A DNA stretch of 64,000 bases from Tigriopus japonicus. Taxonomy: Eukaryota > Arthropoda > Copepoda > Harpacticoida > Harpacticidae. The stretch spans positions 1,591,140-1,655,139 of the forward strand of contig JAAGOF010000104.1 of NCBI GenBank assembly GCA_010645155.1, in the 5' to 3' direction. The notes under the pieces were generated by a model. The model was not told the origin of the DNA and did not search any database. It worked only from the letters and a program-made list of their open reading frames with translations. Of this stretch, positions 37,301 through 49,727 are shown in pieces (position 1 is the stretch's first letter; the number at the start of each line of letters is the position of its first letter). The translations under genes and the position numbers were made by a program.

Positions 37301-40300
37301 CTTGTCCGGTCAGTCAAACTAATTACCATCCATATTTACGATAAGCATTCTCATGTCTGTTTTCAGATTGATTCCCGGCCAGTGAGTGTGAATTAATGTT
37401 TAAAAGTTCCCTTGACAAAGATCGGGGAGGAGAATCGAACCTTGAACTTCATCACTAAAGTAGCAATCCGTGCTAAACACAACACAATTCTATTGAAAAC
37501 ACCTGTAATTACGATTGATGCCTTCATTATTTGATAAAATTTGTTTGTTCCTATTTATTGACTACCAATATACCCTTTGGAAATGTTCATCTCGAGGATT
37601 ATGATTTTATTTTGACAAAATCTTGCAGTGGTTTTCCGATGAACTCAGTTGCAAAGTGCAGGTCTAATAAAGTTCCGAAGTGCGTGCATTTGTCCACCGG
37701 GCAGATTGAGGCCTCAAAACGATGAACCAGCCTCTAACGTGGTCCCCACACTCCCTCTTTGAAGCAGTATGGAATCCAAACTGCACTTCACTGACCCTCT
37801 ACGGTCAAGTTTGATTCCTGAGAACAACGTTAACCAGAGTGAGTGAAGGAGGAAGTGAGTGACCGACGAGGACTTTTCTGACCAGCGAAAGTGAGGAAGG
37901 GAAAAGTTTTATTTATAAATTATAGGCCCATGGGCCTAAGGCGGAAACGAAAAGAGGCACAGTCTCAAGTGCAACATGAGAGCCTTGATTGAAGAGTCCA
38001 CATTGAAAGTGCCAGCATTTTTGTAGCGGCCTCAGAATTGCCTTCTTGGCACAAGGTGGGTGCACATGTGAGATCCAAGATCCTGGAGAACGAAAATTGG
38101 GAAAATTGAAGAAATGCCCGCAAAAAAGGAGAATTGGTTGCCTTGGAGCGCACACTCATTTTATCGTCCACACGGCAATCTTGTTCCTTCTGATGTTCGA
38201 ATAAGGCCTCACCATTAAACCCAAGAGGTCGATCGGATTTTCGGATATTTTCTTGTTTACCGACACATGCGGCAACATCCCTTTCATATCGGCGAAATCA
38301 TTTTCTTTCCCAAACTTGTTGGAACATTTTCAAGACGATATCTTCAAGAACTTCTTTAGGACACACTATTTATGTGAAGTCATGAAAGTGACAAAATGTA
38401 GGACATTTCTCAAGCACCGAAAGGCGAGAAGCAATCATTTGGATTTGAAGACACATAAAAGTGCGCGGAAAAACACGTCTGTCCAATTTCAAATCCCTTG
38501 GACAAGGGTGACATTTCAGTTCGGAAAAGCCACAATGTTTACCTTCCTCATGACTGAGTAATTAAGTTCCGTGTTCTCTCAACGGACAACACCAGGATAT
38601 CCCAAATCCCAATGTTTGGAACCTGCTTTGTCTCAAATTAAGCGTGTTCGAACTAGCAATCATGGCACTGAAGCATTGGAAAAATCATTCGCTGATGTTC
38701 CGTCTGATTTTGGCACGCAAGTGTTGGCTTGAAACTTGTCTTTGCATACACAGTCGATGGTGAAGGTGAAACGGAGTAAGAAAGAAACAGAGTGCGAGAA
38801 AGAGATTCCGCTGTTTTCGCTCTTCTCATATCTCAATCAAAGCTCTCATTCCTGAACACATCGGTAATCTGTTAATCTTCAAATCTCTTTCCACATTTCT
38901 TATTTTTTTTCTTTTAGTTTTTACAGGGTGACGCTCGTTCCAATTTCATAAACGGTTAAAATGATCCCATTACGGAACATCAAAGACATGAATTGCAGAT
39001 CCAGCTAAAGAGAACAAACCAAGACAAGTCTTTCCATTTGTGGAAAGCCGTTCGTTAAGGAAGTAAGACCACTTTCTGAGCAATTGTATATTGACTTCCG
39101 CCGAGGTCTAAATAACAATTGGGAGAATTTCAATGATCGAAAAAACCGTGGCGTTAGAACATAGGTCTGACTAATAACAGACTAGTCTTATTAAATACCT
39201 TGCAAATATCATTTCAAAAGAAGCAAAAAATTGGCACGTTGTCTGGGAAACCTCTACTCCGTCGTGACATTTTCGTTGGCGAGTTTATGACCAAAATTAA
39301 CCAACGACCAACAGTACAATGCCCATGACAACGGCAGTAAAATAGCAAGCCAATTACTGAATGGCCTTTTGTCAATCAGTTGTTTGGAGGGACATTTTTG
39401 AGGGAAAAACGACGGCCGATTGTGCTGGGCAACGTCGAACACTGATTTTGTAATACCCGCATCAATCTTCATTTTCGTACTAAAAAAAATCCTTGTGCCG
39501 GCTTGTCAGATAAGGGGTAAATCTTTAAGCAAATCTAAAAAGGTGTGATAGCAAACATGTCCCCTCAAAAAAGGAGAAACAAAGCCAGCAAATCAATTTG
39601 GACACCCTGGGCAAGTGATGAGTGAAAGGAAGTTTCCTGCTCTCCCCGCAATTTGAAAGAAATGAAGAAGAACATCATCGCCGTGTCCCACTGCTTTCAA
39701 CATCTGTTCAACTTGAGTAAAAACATCGTGCTTCTTGTGTAATGTTGAAACCAGCAAATTCGTCAGTCAGGTAAAGAAAGCAACAGAGAGATCCCGACAA
39801 CGGAGAATGAAAAAAACGAGAGAGAGAGACAGCGAACCCAAAAATGTGAATAATGTTCACTCTCATCTGTCAGTCACCTATGCCCGTGTATACGTAGAAA
39901 AGAGTGGCGAAAAGCGATTCGTTTAACGCTTCGATGGGTCCATTTTTTGTTCCAAGGCAACCTTGAGGAATTGGAAACGTCAATTATTTGAGATATTTGG
40001 GCACTTTTCTGCCATATGTGGGAGGTCCTGAGGTCATTAACATCTCTTTCTCAGGCATGGTAAATGCTTTCAGAAAGGTTAACAGCAACTGGACCCAAAA
40101 AAACTCGTGTCGAACTCGTTTGAAGCGCATTGTTGTCAACAGATCACGTAAATTTTGAATTTGTGTCACCCGCCACATGTGTAAGTTCTAGCCACTTTTA
40201 GGGATTGTAAAAATGCTTTTCAGGTGATTTGTCAAAGATGGCAGTGAGGTCGGTAAATGAGGCTCATTGCCGGACTAATTACTTAATACGCTTTCATCCA

Positions 40301-43140
40301 CGGATTATGAAAACCCTAAAAAAGAAGACTTTTTAGGCATTTCCAACCTCGATTTTAGGGCTGCCCTCAAGGAAAAGGCCTCTAGTCATGCTAGATTACA
40401 CAAGGATTATGCTGATATGGCGGCGTTATTATCCGAGCAAACACCAAAGCCCCCACAACATGCCAAACCAATTTTCCATAATACGCCTAAAAACATGCAA
40501 GAAAACCGTGAGAACGGCGCAAGGGCTTTTACTGTCGCTCGCACTCGTTTGTGTATGATCTGAAATGTCAGTGACTAGGCATAATAAGGTACGGCACTCA
40601 TTTCGGGTCAGACGTTATGTTTCAAGCTTGGCCTCAAAGGCCAGAGGCATTCCCCATGTGTTTCAAGTCAAAATAAATCGTGCTAAACTGCCAATCAACT
40701 CTGAAATGGCTCAATTGAGTCTTCTCGTTAACTCGCCGGGAAAAGTTTTAAATACCAGGCCTTGGGATAATCGTCATAAAGCTGTTGGTTTGGAATTTCA
40801 GAGGTGCTTCACTTCGGCGAACACATATTCTTGACATTAGGAGGCTGCAAGTTCAATGCAATGAAGTGCTCAAAAAGTGGGTTAATTTGGGTGCTTTTTC
40901 AATCAGCCGTCCCCTCTTCGGCGCACATTTCAAACTAGCAAAACTGGGATCGCCAAATGTACCGTAAAACAGACCGGTAAAATCAGTTTTCGATTGGGCA
41001 AGATTTGGACAAGTTTTAGCTTTTTTATGTGTGGGTTGAAAAATTGTTCCATCTTTGATGTTTGCCAATTGTGGATTTGAGAACAACGTTGTTTAGAATC
41101 GCACGTCAGATCAATCTTCCTTAATGTTACCAGATGAACGAACATCCGATATTCTTTTACATTCCCTCATTTTAGATTATAATTGTTCGACAAAAACCTC
41201 TGCACTATGTAAAACTTGCACGAACGGCGCTATTCTCCACACCGATCTAAATGTTTCTCCCTTCTGGAAATCTGGAACATGAGTGCATGTGAAAACCTCT
41301 TCGTTTTCACTCCGGGCAATTTCCAGCATTAAGGTATTCGATGAACTATCCGAAGCTTGAAAATGTGCCTCATCTTTGCATGGACAAGCATACTCTTTGA
41401 GTGCCTTATGCGGGGGTGGGAATGGGAGACGCCTCATTAACCTGGCTGATCTTTATCTCATGAAGCTCAAGAAGACGAGGTCTGATTATATTTCCACTCT
41501 TAGTGGACCTCGGAGCATCCGAAAGACATCTGAATTTCTCAGGAGACAGATGGTGCTTTCAAGTCTGTGATTCACCAAGTTCTACAATGAATGAATGGGC
41601 CCGTAATCCTTAAACTTACCTTTTCGGTATCCCCCTTTAAGGTAACGCCTGAAGAAGGTTGTCCCTTTGTTATCACTTTAAAATGGATTGACGGAATGGT
41701 TCACTAACAAGAAGAGCAAGGTCCACTAATCTTCATAACAGTCCACATAAACACACTAAGAAAGACGAGTGAGTTCCTAGGCTAGACCCAGAATTCAGCC
41801 CAAAGCCAGGCTGTAAGTGGAAAGAGGAGGCACTCTTTTCGTTTAATGAGCCTCCTCCGGACACCCAAGACGAGCTTTAAAAAAGGTTCGCCCGAAGATA
41901 AAACGATCTCTTCGGTATGACGAAAATAAATGCCGGAGAGACTTGAAATCTCAAGTTCGTCTTCGTGGCCTTTGACGTGCCTTTGCCGAAAGACGTAGGG
42001 AGATAGTGGGCTCCCTTAATTTAGCTTGTTAAACCCTGAATGAATTTCCTTAACAGCCAAACAGTCGGTTCCAGATTGTTGCCCTCTGATCTGCCTCTTT
42101 GATCTTGACTTTGGAGCTTGCCTTGGAAATTGTTTTTTCCCTCGAGATACTTGGGGATTTTTCACTCTCAAGATTTTAGGATTGCAGAGAGAAATCTTTA
42201 GGAGAACCAGACATTACTTGAACCGGAAGGGAGTAAGTGAACCCTCTTTCAAGAAGGGTTGGACTGTCCATTTGTGGGTCTCTTTATAATGCAGCTCCAG
42301 CTTATCTTTTCTTGAATTCCAAGAACCACAAAAATGTTTTTAATACTTCCTCTGAAAGACAGGGCTTGTTTCTGTTCACTTCAAGCGACACTTTGAAACT
42401 ACGGCCTTTACCGGGGCCTTCGAACGAGAATCTGATCTTCGTTTGGCTCTTGCTCGACTTTTCCATGTGGATTTTTCGTTCCTTCGTTGACGCACAAACG
42501 CGAGTAAACGAAGAGAAGCGGCGAGAAGGCGGCCGTTGGTTTGAAATTGTGGCGCCAAAGGCAGTGTGACAATTCTCCTCTCTCCATCGAAAAGGATGTC
42601 CAAGTGAGATTAATTGCGGTTATTTTAATGAAGAAATTTGTAGTAAAAGAATAAGACAATAGAAGCAATAATGCCACTTCAATCCAAGGGCGTGAGTTTT
42701 TGTAAAGATCAATATATTTTCACACCATAAAGTGACTTGTGTAGGGAATCCCGGTCTAGATTTGACACTGTATTGGAACAATCTCGTTTCCCACACAATT
42801 GTCAATAAACTCAGTGCATCTGGCATAACAAAGAGTGAGCATATAGTCAAGTTTTTAGACTTTTCAATTTGAATCCATCTGGCCTTTGCGGTGGTCAATT
42901 TTGGAAAAAGCTTTTGAAACTTTCCGTTTATCAAATTCTTCTTGGAGATTGGCTCTAGGCTAAGGCATGGTTCTCTATGCAATGTCAAAGAGTAACATAT
43001 TTTAAAATCCCTGCTGCCAAGTGTTCTTCTCCTCGAAACACAATTTTTTTTCTTCGTATTTTATCCTTAAGATATAAACATTTTCCCCATCTTTAGCCAT
43101 TACCTAAGAGCGGGGAAGAAGAACGGTGTGGGGTCCGAAT
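31302..43140. other. Long stretch without recognisable genes
   Basis: Open frames are short (at most about 115 codons) and overlap on both strands without family resemblance, for example 36428-37022. Visible structures are one short palindrome at 31877-31993 and a small CGA/CAA run near 36750. I cannot exclude small exons of genes that I do not recognise. Confidence 0.5.
31877..31993. repeat. Short inverted-repeat element, 117 bp
   Basis: The left arm is TTTCAAAATACACACTAGGT followed by CCGAT. The right arm read inward is TTTCAAAAACACGCACACAC then TAAGTCCGAT. It is probably a small MITE or the remains of one. Confidence 0.5.
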
Positions 43141-43840
43141 TAGAGCTGTGCGTCGGATCCGACTTTTCGGATCCGAATCCGATCGGATTCAGATTTCGGT
43201 CGGATTGATGCGCCAATTATCGGATTCGGTCGAATTTGAACACAAATTTCGGATTTGTCGAAGCTTGTCGAATTCGAATGATTGAAATATTTTTCAGATC
43301 CGATGCAATCCAAAACGAAAAATGGGAAAATTTCAAAAAAAAATCAAAAGTCAAATTAAGCGTTTGCCACTACAAAACCTCAGTGGTCAAAAACAATTGA
43401 TTGAATCTGCAATTTGTTTTATTTGTTTGCCATTTTGAGTCCATTTTAAATACTCCTGAAAAGTTTCTAAATAGAAAGAAAAAACACTTGTTATCATTGA
43501 ATCATTAAAAAAATGATAACTTTAGTATATTCTTTCAGCTTTTCATAACATTATCTGATTTTCACCATAAGTACATCAAATGCTAGTCAATTTCAAATTT
43601 AGACAAAAAAAAATGATTCAAAAATATATCAAACGAGAAAATATATAATGAGAGACCAATATGAGACTTACCAATATGGAAAAGTATAGATGGGAAAAAT
43701 ATACTTGCTTGGCTTCACTTCGAGAATTAACTTAAACAACTTATTCATATTATTTTTTGAAAATTTAACTGCCGATCAGAAAAAATAAGGAATTTTTGTC
43801 GATTTAAATACAAATTTTGGAGACAAAGATGTCGCATCTT
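43141..43840. mobile_element. End of a TAGAGCTGTGC-family hAT element, truncated
   Basis: Begins TAGAGCTGTGCGTCGGATCC, then TTTTCGGATCCGAATCCGAT. This closely matches the inward-read right end of the complete element at 15405-16762. The TCGGAT/TTCGG words thin out by about 43320. AT-rich sequence follows up to the LINE fragment at 43847. No opposite terminus was found, so the right boundary is approximate. Confidence 0.65.
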
Positions 43841-43846
43841 AGATCA

Positions 43847-43962
43847 GGGCAAGTTTCCCTTTTCTCTAAAAGTAGCTCATGTCGTTCCAATTTTTAAGGG
43901 CGGAGATAAGTCACTCCCTAGTAATTATAGGCCCATTTCTCTGACTTCCAGTATTGCAAAGG
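43847..43962 (+). pseudogene. LINE reverse transcriptase, upstream fragment
   Basis: In frame, the stretch reads as a run of RT finger-domain residues: LKVAHVVPIFKGGDKSLPSN then YRPISLTSSIAK. NYRPISLTS is the classic non-LTR RT motif. It stops at GCAAAGG (43956-43962), and the same seven bases resume the LINE at 46069. It is therefore the 5' part of the reverse transcriptase at 46066-46800, separated by a 2.1-kb insertion. The rest of the LINE 5' end (endonuclease, ORF1) is absent, as in 5'-truncated copies. Confidence 0.85.
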
Positions 43963-46068
43963 CATAGACCACTGAATTCCTAGACTGCGCTGCCGCCGCC
44001 AATCATCAGACTATCTTACATCAGTAGGGAAGAAACAGATTGTGGCGGGAGAACACAATCGTCTAAGAAAAGTGGTTTTAAGTCCCTTTGAGAATGAGTT
44101 TTACGTGCTTAGCCCCATGCCACAACACTGGCTACCCTGTGGAAGTGTGAAAGTTGATTTCTGATCCCTAAATTTCCATGTTTTGTCCTGGAAATGTTCA
44201 AATCCAACCTCTCTCTAAAAAGAAAAATCAAAGCAGGCTGATTGTTGGGGAGGATGAAAGTCCAATAAAAGAAGAAAGGTTGAACCCATAAGCCAAGCTT
44301 TCCTCATGCAAGAACCAAGGTATTATAGGTTCCAAGGTCTACCAAGGTAAGGTATTTTACCACTGAGAATTAGTACCAACTTCAAGCTGAGATTGTATTG
44401 CTGTCCCTGCAGAATTGTCAACCACACCTCTAGACAAGGATTTCTTCATTTAAAGGATTTGAAACCACATCAGAAAAAGTGCCTGTCTCAAATTATGTGT
44501 CATTCAGGCAACCCAAGCTAATTCTCATTGGGCAGGGTTGGCCACATTTGCCTTTCAAAAAGTGACGAGATCATTGACCATCAGACAACATGATTTCTTC
44601 TGATGGCAGCACAACAACTTTTTATATTTTGAGTAATAAGTTCCTCCTGCAATTCATAGGCTCATGGTAGGCTTCTATTATCTAAAGAAATGACTTGAGA
44701 CTTAATTCTTTTTGCAAGATCCAAATCACAATTATAGAAAACCTACAATTTGCAGTCACCCTTGTTTGTTTTGCCAGTTGCTTCTCACTCACAATATTAA
44801 AAAACATCTTGAAAAATCATCTTGAAATGTGATGAATTCATCTGTGCAGTGCCTTTCACGTGTGTTTTTTAAATTGTAAGTTCAGTTCATTTGTTTTGTA
44901 GCAGTACTCCTTCATCTGCTACAGTGCTACAGTCTATGGTTGATGGCACACCCAACTTTGATACACTTTAGTGACAGGTGCAAATTCACACCCAAAGTTA
45001 TTTTGGCAATCAGTCAAGTCTCAACTACTGATAGATTCTTCATGGTGTGTGAGTTCATCTTGATGGTGGGGCTTGTTCTGTTGGTGATTCAGCCACATAC
45101 CAAAAGTCCATTTACTTTTTCTTAATGTGAGTGAACCAAGAGAGTAAGATCAATTTCAGTGTTTGCATTGTGTGACGCATAATTTTGGGCATTTTTTAAG
45201 CTCAAAATAGACTATTTACTTATATTTGCCCAAAATTTCAACACAAATGCATTTGGTTCATTGATCAAGTCACCAAAGAAAGAATTTTTATTTGATAATG
45301 GTTCTTGTAATGCTTCCCAACAAAGAAGTGTTACTTGATGCGCTCAAAGAAATGTTCTTAAGCATATTTGGTAACTGTGGTAGTGTGATTTATATTGATT
45401 ACTAATAACTATTTGAGTCCTTTCATTGGAGTGAAACAAATGAGAAACCCATGGGCTTGATCATGTAATGGGAATGAGGAAGTAAGAAAGTGCACTCTGC
45501 CTGGATTGAAAAGAACTGAGCTCTTCCAATAACTTAAAGAATTGATATAGTGTTATAAAGATTAAGGAAATGGACCTTGTTAGCTATCTGATATTGATTG
45601 ATAAAGTTATTAAAAAATCCAACATCAAGCCAACAAAATTAGTATATATCTTTTGATATGGGAAACCAATGAAAGATTTAGAAATATCAAAGACTTTACA
45701 ATATATGTCTTCTTATGAATAAAGAATATCATTTGAGATTTCATTGTACTAATATGGCTGAACATCTGCTTGATATTTATGGGTAAAGTGTTATGTCTAT
45801 GTCAATCTATAGCCTCTTTTGATAGCTAGAACTTCAGTTTTGGAAATGTTAGCAATTTGTTTTAGGGATTTAATTACTTTATTTAACCTAACATATGATA
45901 ATTGGTTTAATGAAAGTTGTTCATTTTGACACTTTGACGCTGAAAAACGTATTTAAAATCTTGGCATTTCATCAATGAGAGCTAAGCAATCCACCGTGCT
46001 TGGAAAAGACTTCCCTACTAACGTAAACGGCGAAATGAGGAGCGGTCTCCAGTTTACAGTCCTCCATG
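43963..46068. mobile_element. 2,106-bp insertion splitting the LINE
   Basis: Flanked by a 7-bp direct repeat GCAAAGG (43956-43962 and 46069-46075). The ends are weakly inverted (CATAGACCACTG left, CATGGAGGACTG read inward from the right). A subterminal inverted pair follows: TTACATCAGTAGGGAAG at 44016-44032 against TTACGTTAGTAGGGAAG on the minus strand of 46010-46026 (15 of 17 identical). The interior is AT-rich with no transposase frame. It is probably a non-autonomous DNA transposon of unknown superfamily. The similarity of CATAGA to the LINE's own TCATTGA leaves the exact borders uncertain. Confidence 0.6.
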
Positions 46069-46800
46069 GCAAAGGTCATTGAGAAGATCATGAAGTCCAA
46101 GCTTCTTGATTATTTGGAAGCCCATGATATCATTCCCCCAGGGCAACATGGGTTTCGAGCCCATTTTAGTACAGTCACCCAATTGGTTGACCATATCGAG
46201 CAAATCATTGAGGGGCTTGAAAGTCACGAGTCAGTTGATGTAGTCTATCTTGACTTTGCCAAGGCCTTTGATAAGGTAGATCATGGTCTTTTGCTCAATC
46301 AACTCCAAGAGTTTGGGATCCAGGGTAAGGTCCTGAATTGGATTGACAGTTTCATGAGTGATAGGAAACAAATAGTCAAGGTTGAAGGATCATTTAGTGG
46401 CACGTATGATGTCAAGTCAGGTGTTCCACAAGGTTTAGTTTTAGGTCCGCTCCTGTTTTTTCCCTTTATTGCTCCTCTCCAGAAGCTTAGAACAAAAGCC
46501 AGTATTTCTTCATATGCTGATGACACAAAATTAGTTTGTGGAAGGAATGGTCAGGACTCAAAATGTTTAATTGAGGACTTGGAGAAAGTCTACTCTTGGG
46601 TTGGTCAGAGTAACATGGCATTGAACGGGATGAAATTCCACACAATGACGTATGGGGCGTCAAAATTAGACGTTCCGCTCAAAGACAATGGAGGTTGTGA
46701 TATTGAGCAGGTATTGTCCATAAGGGATTTAGGAGTTGTCGTCCAAGATGATGGAAAGTTTGATGAGCAAATCCAGTTGAAAGTGGGGAAGGCATTTTAA
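46066..46800 (+). CDS. Non-LTR retrotransposon (CR1/jockey-like) reverse transcriptase, partial
   Basis: Open frame of 244 codons whose first ATG lies at the insertion border, so the true N-terminal part is the fragment at 43847. The order of RT motifs is GQHGFRAHFST (about 26-36), the motif with the first catalytic aspartate LDFAKAFDKVDH (62-73), SGVPQGLVLGPLLF (118-131) and YADDTKLVCG (150-159) with both catalytic aspartates. The catalytic residues are intact but the protein is not. The 5' end is cut off, the frame breaks at 46800, and the C-terminal part is in other frames. The enzyme family copies its RNA into chromosomal DNA at an endonuclease nick. The clade is inferred from motif wording and not computed. 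Related damaged copies lie at 58463-58925 (minus), 57015-57061 (minus) and 56458-56540 (plus). Confidence 0.9.
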   Translation: MAKVIEKIMKSKLLDYLEAHDIIPPGQHGFRAHFSTVTQLVDHIEQIIEGLESHESVDVVYLDFAKAFDKVDHGLLLNQLQEFGIQGKVLNWIDSFMSDRKQIVKVEGSFSGTYDVKSGVPQGLVLGPLLFFPFIAPLQKLRTKASISSYADDTKLVCGRNGQDSKCLIEDLEKVYSWVGQSNMALNGMKFHTMTYGASKLDVPLKDNGGCDIEQVLSIRDLGVVVQDDGKFDEQIQLKVGKAF

Positions 46801-47092
46801 ACGTGCGGCTGGATCTATTGCACTTTCAAGTCCAGAGATAGTACAACGATTCTAACTCTGTACAAGTCAATTGTTAAACTGCATCAAAGTTTATGCACAT
46901 CTTGAATATGCCTCACCCATTTGGGCTCCAATGAGTTCAGCAGGTTTGCAAAAGGTTGAGCAGGTCCAAAGATGTTTTATTAGGAAAATAACAGGAATGA
47001 GAGAGCTCTCGTATTGGGAGAGGCTCAAGAAGTCAGGGCTCTACAATACTCAGAGAAGGTATGAAAGGTATCTGATACTGTATGTTTTCAAG
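46801..47092 (+). pseudogene. LINE C-terminal region, frameshifted
   Basis: Continues the RT frame after breaks. Fragments such as RAAGSIALSS and then YASPIWAPMSSAGLQKVEQV and RCFIRKITGM are the usual region downstream of the RT domain in this LINE group. At least two frameshifts are needed to join it to 46800. It ends in ERYLILYVFK at a 33-bp sequence that occurs again at 50185, where the LINE resumes. Confidence 0.8.
47060..47092 (+). repeat. 33-bp direct repeat, left copy (partner 50185-50217)
   Basis: Begins TATGAAAGGTATCTGATACT; 31 of 33 bases match the copy at 50185. The two copies bracket about 3.1 kb of foreign sequence inside the LINE. Confidence 0.9.
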
Positions 47093-48032
47093 GGTGTACG
47101 GTCAGTTCATTGCTGATTGTTTGATCGTGTCCAGTTCATAGCTGTTCGTTTCATCGCAGTTTGTTTTATCGCAAACAGTGTTTGTTTGGTCGCGTGTTCA
47201 TTTGGATGCTATTTCTTTCATTGCAAGATATGTTTTATTGGTCGTGCGTTCGTTTTAAAACTATAAACACCTCGTTTTCACAAATTAAGAGTTAGTTCCA
47301 AAAACTCTGTCAATCATTTGTGCTTCTCTACTTCAAGCAGAACCTTTATAGAAAAGTACAAGCACTGGGTTGGCAAGTGAAATACAACCAAGACAAGGAA
47401 TTTTCCTTAAGTATCAAAAAAGTCGCCGCCCTTGCATTTGTCCCGATTGAAGATGTTGTTGAAGCTTTCGAATTGCTACAAGATGAAGCACACGAATTAG
47501 TCCCTTTTCTAGACTACATTGAAGAAGTGTACATTGGCCGAAAAAGAGGCAGAACTGGACGGAGAGAGACCCCCTTATACGAAATTTCAACCTGGAATGT
47601 CCATAGCCGTACCATTCAAGGTATCCACAGGACCAACAACAGCAGCGTGGCCTTCAACAGCGCCATGTCCCAATCCTTGGATGGACCAAATCCAACACTA
47701 TTCAAATTAATTCATCAATTGCGAAGAGAAGAGACCTTATCACGGAAAAAAGTTACAGAAGCATCCTTTGGTGACAAGCGGCTCAGGGCAAAGCGTTACG
47801 TCACATTTGATAGAAGAATTTTCAATTTAACGAAGAGTTACAATGGCTCCGACAAAATTAATTTCCTTTTAAATATTGCTTGTGCAATAACTTTGTAATA
47901 AATTGTGCTAAAAAATAAAAAATGCGATCAACTAATCTGCGACGTAATCAATGCAATTATGAATCAAACGGCAACGAAAAAAACGGCTATCAAACAATCT
48001 CGCGACGAATTTCATATAAACGGTAATTTTAT
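47093..48032 (+). mobile_element. MULE-type transposon remnant
   Basis: A partial transposase frame (47320-47898) lies between two zones rich in the words GTTTGATCGC, GTTTCATCGC and GTTTTATCGC. On the left these run in plus orientation (about 47110-47215), on the right in minus orientation (about 47925-48025). Both ends read inward contain GATTGTTTGAT. They look like decayed terminal inverted repeats. The outer borders and target duplication are unclear. Most of the transposase N-terminal half is missing. Confidence 0.65.
47320..47898 (+). pseudogene. MULE transposase C-terminal part
   Basis: 192 codons open. Blocks typical of the region after the MULE transposase domain (the group often linked to FLYWCH zinc fingers) appear in order: YFKQNLYRKVQALGWQVKY, the ALAFVPIEDVVEAFELL block, FLDYIEEVYIGR, STWNVHSRTIQG with RTNNS, and LFKLIHQLRREETLSRKKV. 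In relatives, RTNNS is followed by a V/L-E-G-(W/F) segment. Here the text is SVAFNSAMSQSLDGPNPTLF, so a residue or two has changed. The catalytic DDE portion upstream is absent, so it cannot be an active transposase. The function of an intact copy would be DNA cut-and-paste transposition. The assignment is from memory of the family. Confidence 0.7.
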
Positions 48033-48063
48033 GAACTATATTAATCATTTACTCTCTTTACAG

Positions 48064-48400
48064 TAGTGATGGACCGAAAGCGCTTTCGGTTTCGGTTATG
48101 CCTACCAAAACCGAAAGCAGACAAGCACTATATAAAATGGAGTTTGACAACAAAATCGAAAAAAAAATTGGTCCAAAAACCTCTGAAATTTAAGTTTTAA
48201 GATTTTTCAAAATTTGCAACTACCCAACATCGAACACATTCTAATTTTTAAGGCGTATTTTGCATTTGAACAATTTTGTAAACAGTGAACACTGCTTTCG
48301 GTTTCGGTTTCGGTTAAGCCCTCTTTCGGCCGAAACTTTCGGTTTCGAAACCGAAATTTCGGCCGTAATTTCGGCCGAAAGCGCTTTCGGTCCATTACTA
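48064..48400. mobile_element. Foldback MITE with GGACCGAAAGCGC ends, 337 bp
   Basis: Ends TAGTGATGGACCGAAAGCGC (left) and TAGTAATGGACCGAAAGCGC (read inward from right) match at 25 of 26 bases. The right side is crowded with TTTCGG and CCGAAA words. The frame on its minus strand (RPKLRPKFRFRNRKFRPK) is only the repeat translated. The terminal TAGTGATGGACC is shared with the element at 7984. The flanks do not show a clean 8-bp duplication. Confidence 0.78.
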
Positions 48401-49720
48401 ACTCTTACTACCAATCTTTATTAAAAATTGGATTTTTCGCCAAAACGCAATGTCTCCCACTTATTTACATTCAGTTTACTAAGTCATGGTCAAAAATAGT
48501 AAAATGTTGCCAAAGGTACAAATTATGTTATCATTGTTTTTTTTCTTATGTCTTAGATACAATAAAGTTAGTGTTGCTTGTGACCTACTTACTAGTTTAT
48601 AAAAAAGTAAACTTTTTCAGGACATTTCTAATTTGAAAAATGTATCCAATGAGCTCAATCTCTCAAAAAAAGAACTACCACAACATTCGTGATATACTGT
48701 ATGTGATACACGTAGGGATTCAAATCAAGAGCTGAATATGCGGATCGATTTTTTTCAACTCATCTCGTGATATCACAATTTTACTCATATACTGATTTGT
48801 TTTAACTAAAGACGCTTTAGTTTTAACTATTAACTTGTCACTTTACCATGCATATGACCATATATGTATATTTTTTATCTTTTTTTATACGCCTGGACAT
48901 GAACAAGATTGGCAATAAAGCATTATCTATTCTGAGCTTGGGCTCAAATCCTTCATTGAAGAGGCATGAATAGGCAAACAGGTTTTATAAAATGTGCAAT
49001 ATTTTTAGGTTCGTCTGCATTATCCGCATTTTCAGTTTATTAGAGTAATGAGAGGGGAAAAATGAATGAAAATGGCTTAGCTACTTGAGAACAATAAGAA
49101 TATATTTGAACAATCATTTTAATGGCTTTTTCTCAGCAAAATCATGATCTCGAGATTTGGCTTGTTCCCAAGAGGCAACCATTTCCTGCAGAGTAATCTT
49201 TAGGGATGGTTTCAATGACCACATCAGGTGTTTTCTTGAGGTCCACCATGCTCCTATTAGTTAAAGTCACAAAATAACACAATTAATTATATGACAAATT
49301 GTTAAATTTGAACCTTATTGCTCTCATGAACGTGTTCGGTATTCAAAATTTTAAACAAGAAATTCAAAAAGTTCAATACAACCTGTCCTTTTAAACAATG
49401 TAATAAAATACGAGTCAAAAACGGCATCACTCCCAAGTCAAAACATATCACTAGTATATATACCTATGTTGTGAGGCAGAAATTAGGGCTCACGATCCTT
49501 TAGAAGGTGCCATAGGAAAGGGTATTCATTAACGGAATGGTCGAAATGGTTTCTGACTGAACCAGGTCACTCACAGGTATTGTAAGCCTTTCACATTGTC
49601 AACCAATGACATACATCTCCTCAAATATTTGCCACATGAACTTTTTTCGAAAAAACTCTCTTTATTTTTTCCCTTTTTTTCGCAGTTTGGCAAAACATTA
49701 GACCACGTCACCAAATCTTA
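48401..49720. other. AT-rich sequence, no gene recognised
   Basis: Lies inside the second interruption of the LINE, between two MITEs. No transposase or terminal repeats were seen. It may be part of an older element. Confidence 0.5.
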
Positions 49721-49727
49721 CCTAACC

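Noticed and set aside
46299..46526. Minus-strand frame over the LINE reverse transcriptase
   Set aside because: Shadow of the RT frame. The same shadow occurs over the other LINE copy at 58555-58782.
48207..48395. Arginine-rich minus-strand frame (FRFRNRKFRPK)
   Set aside because: It is the TTTCGG/CCGAAA repeat of the MITE read as protein.
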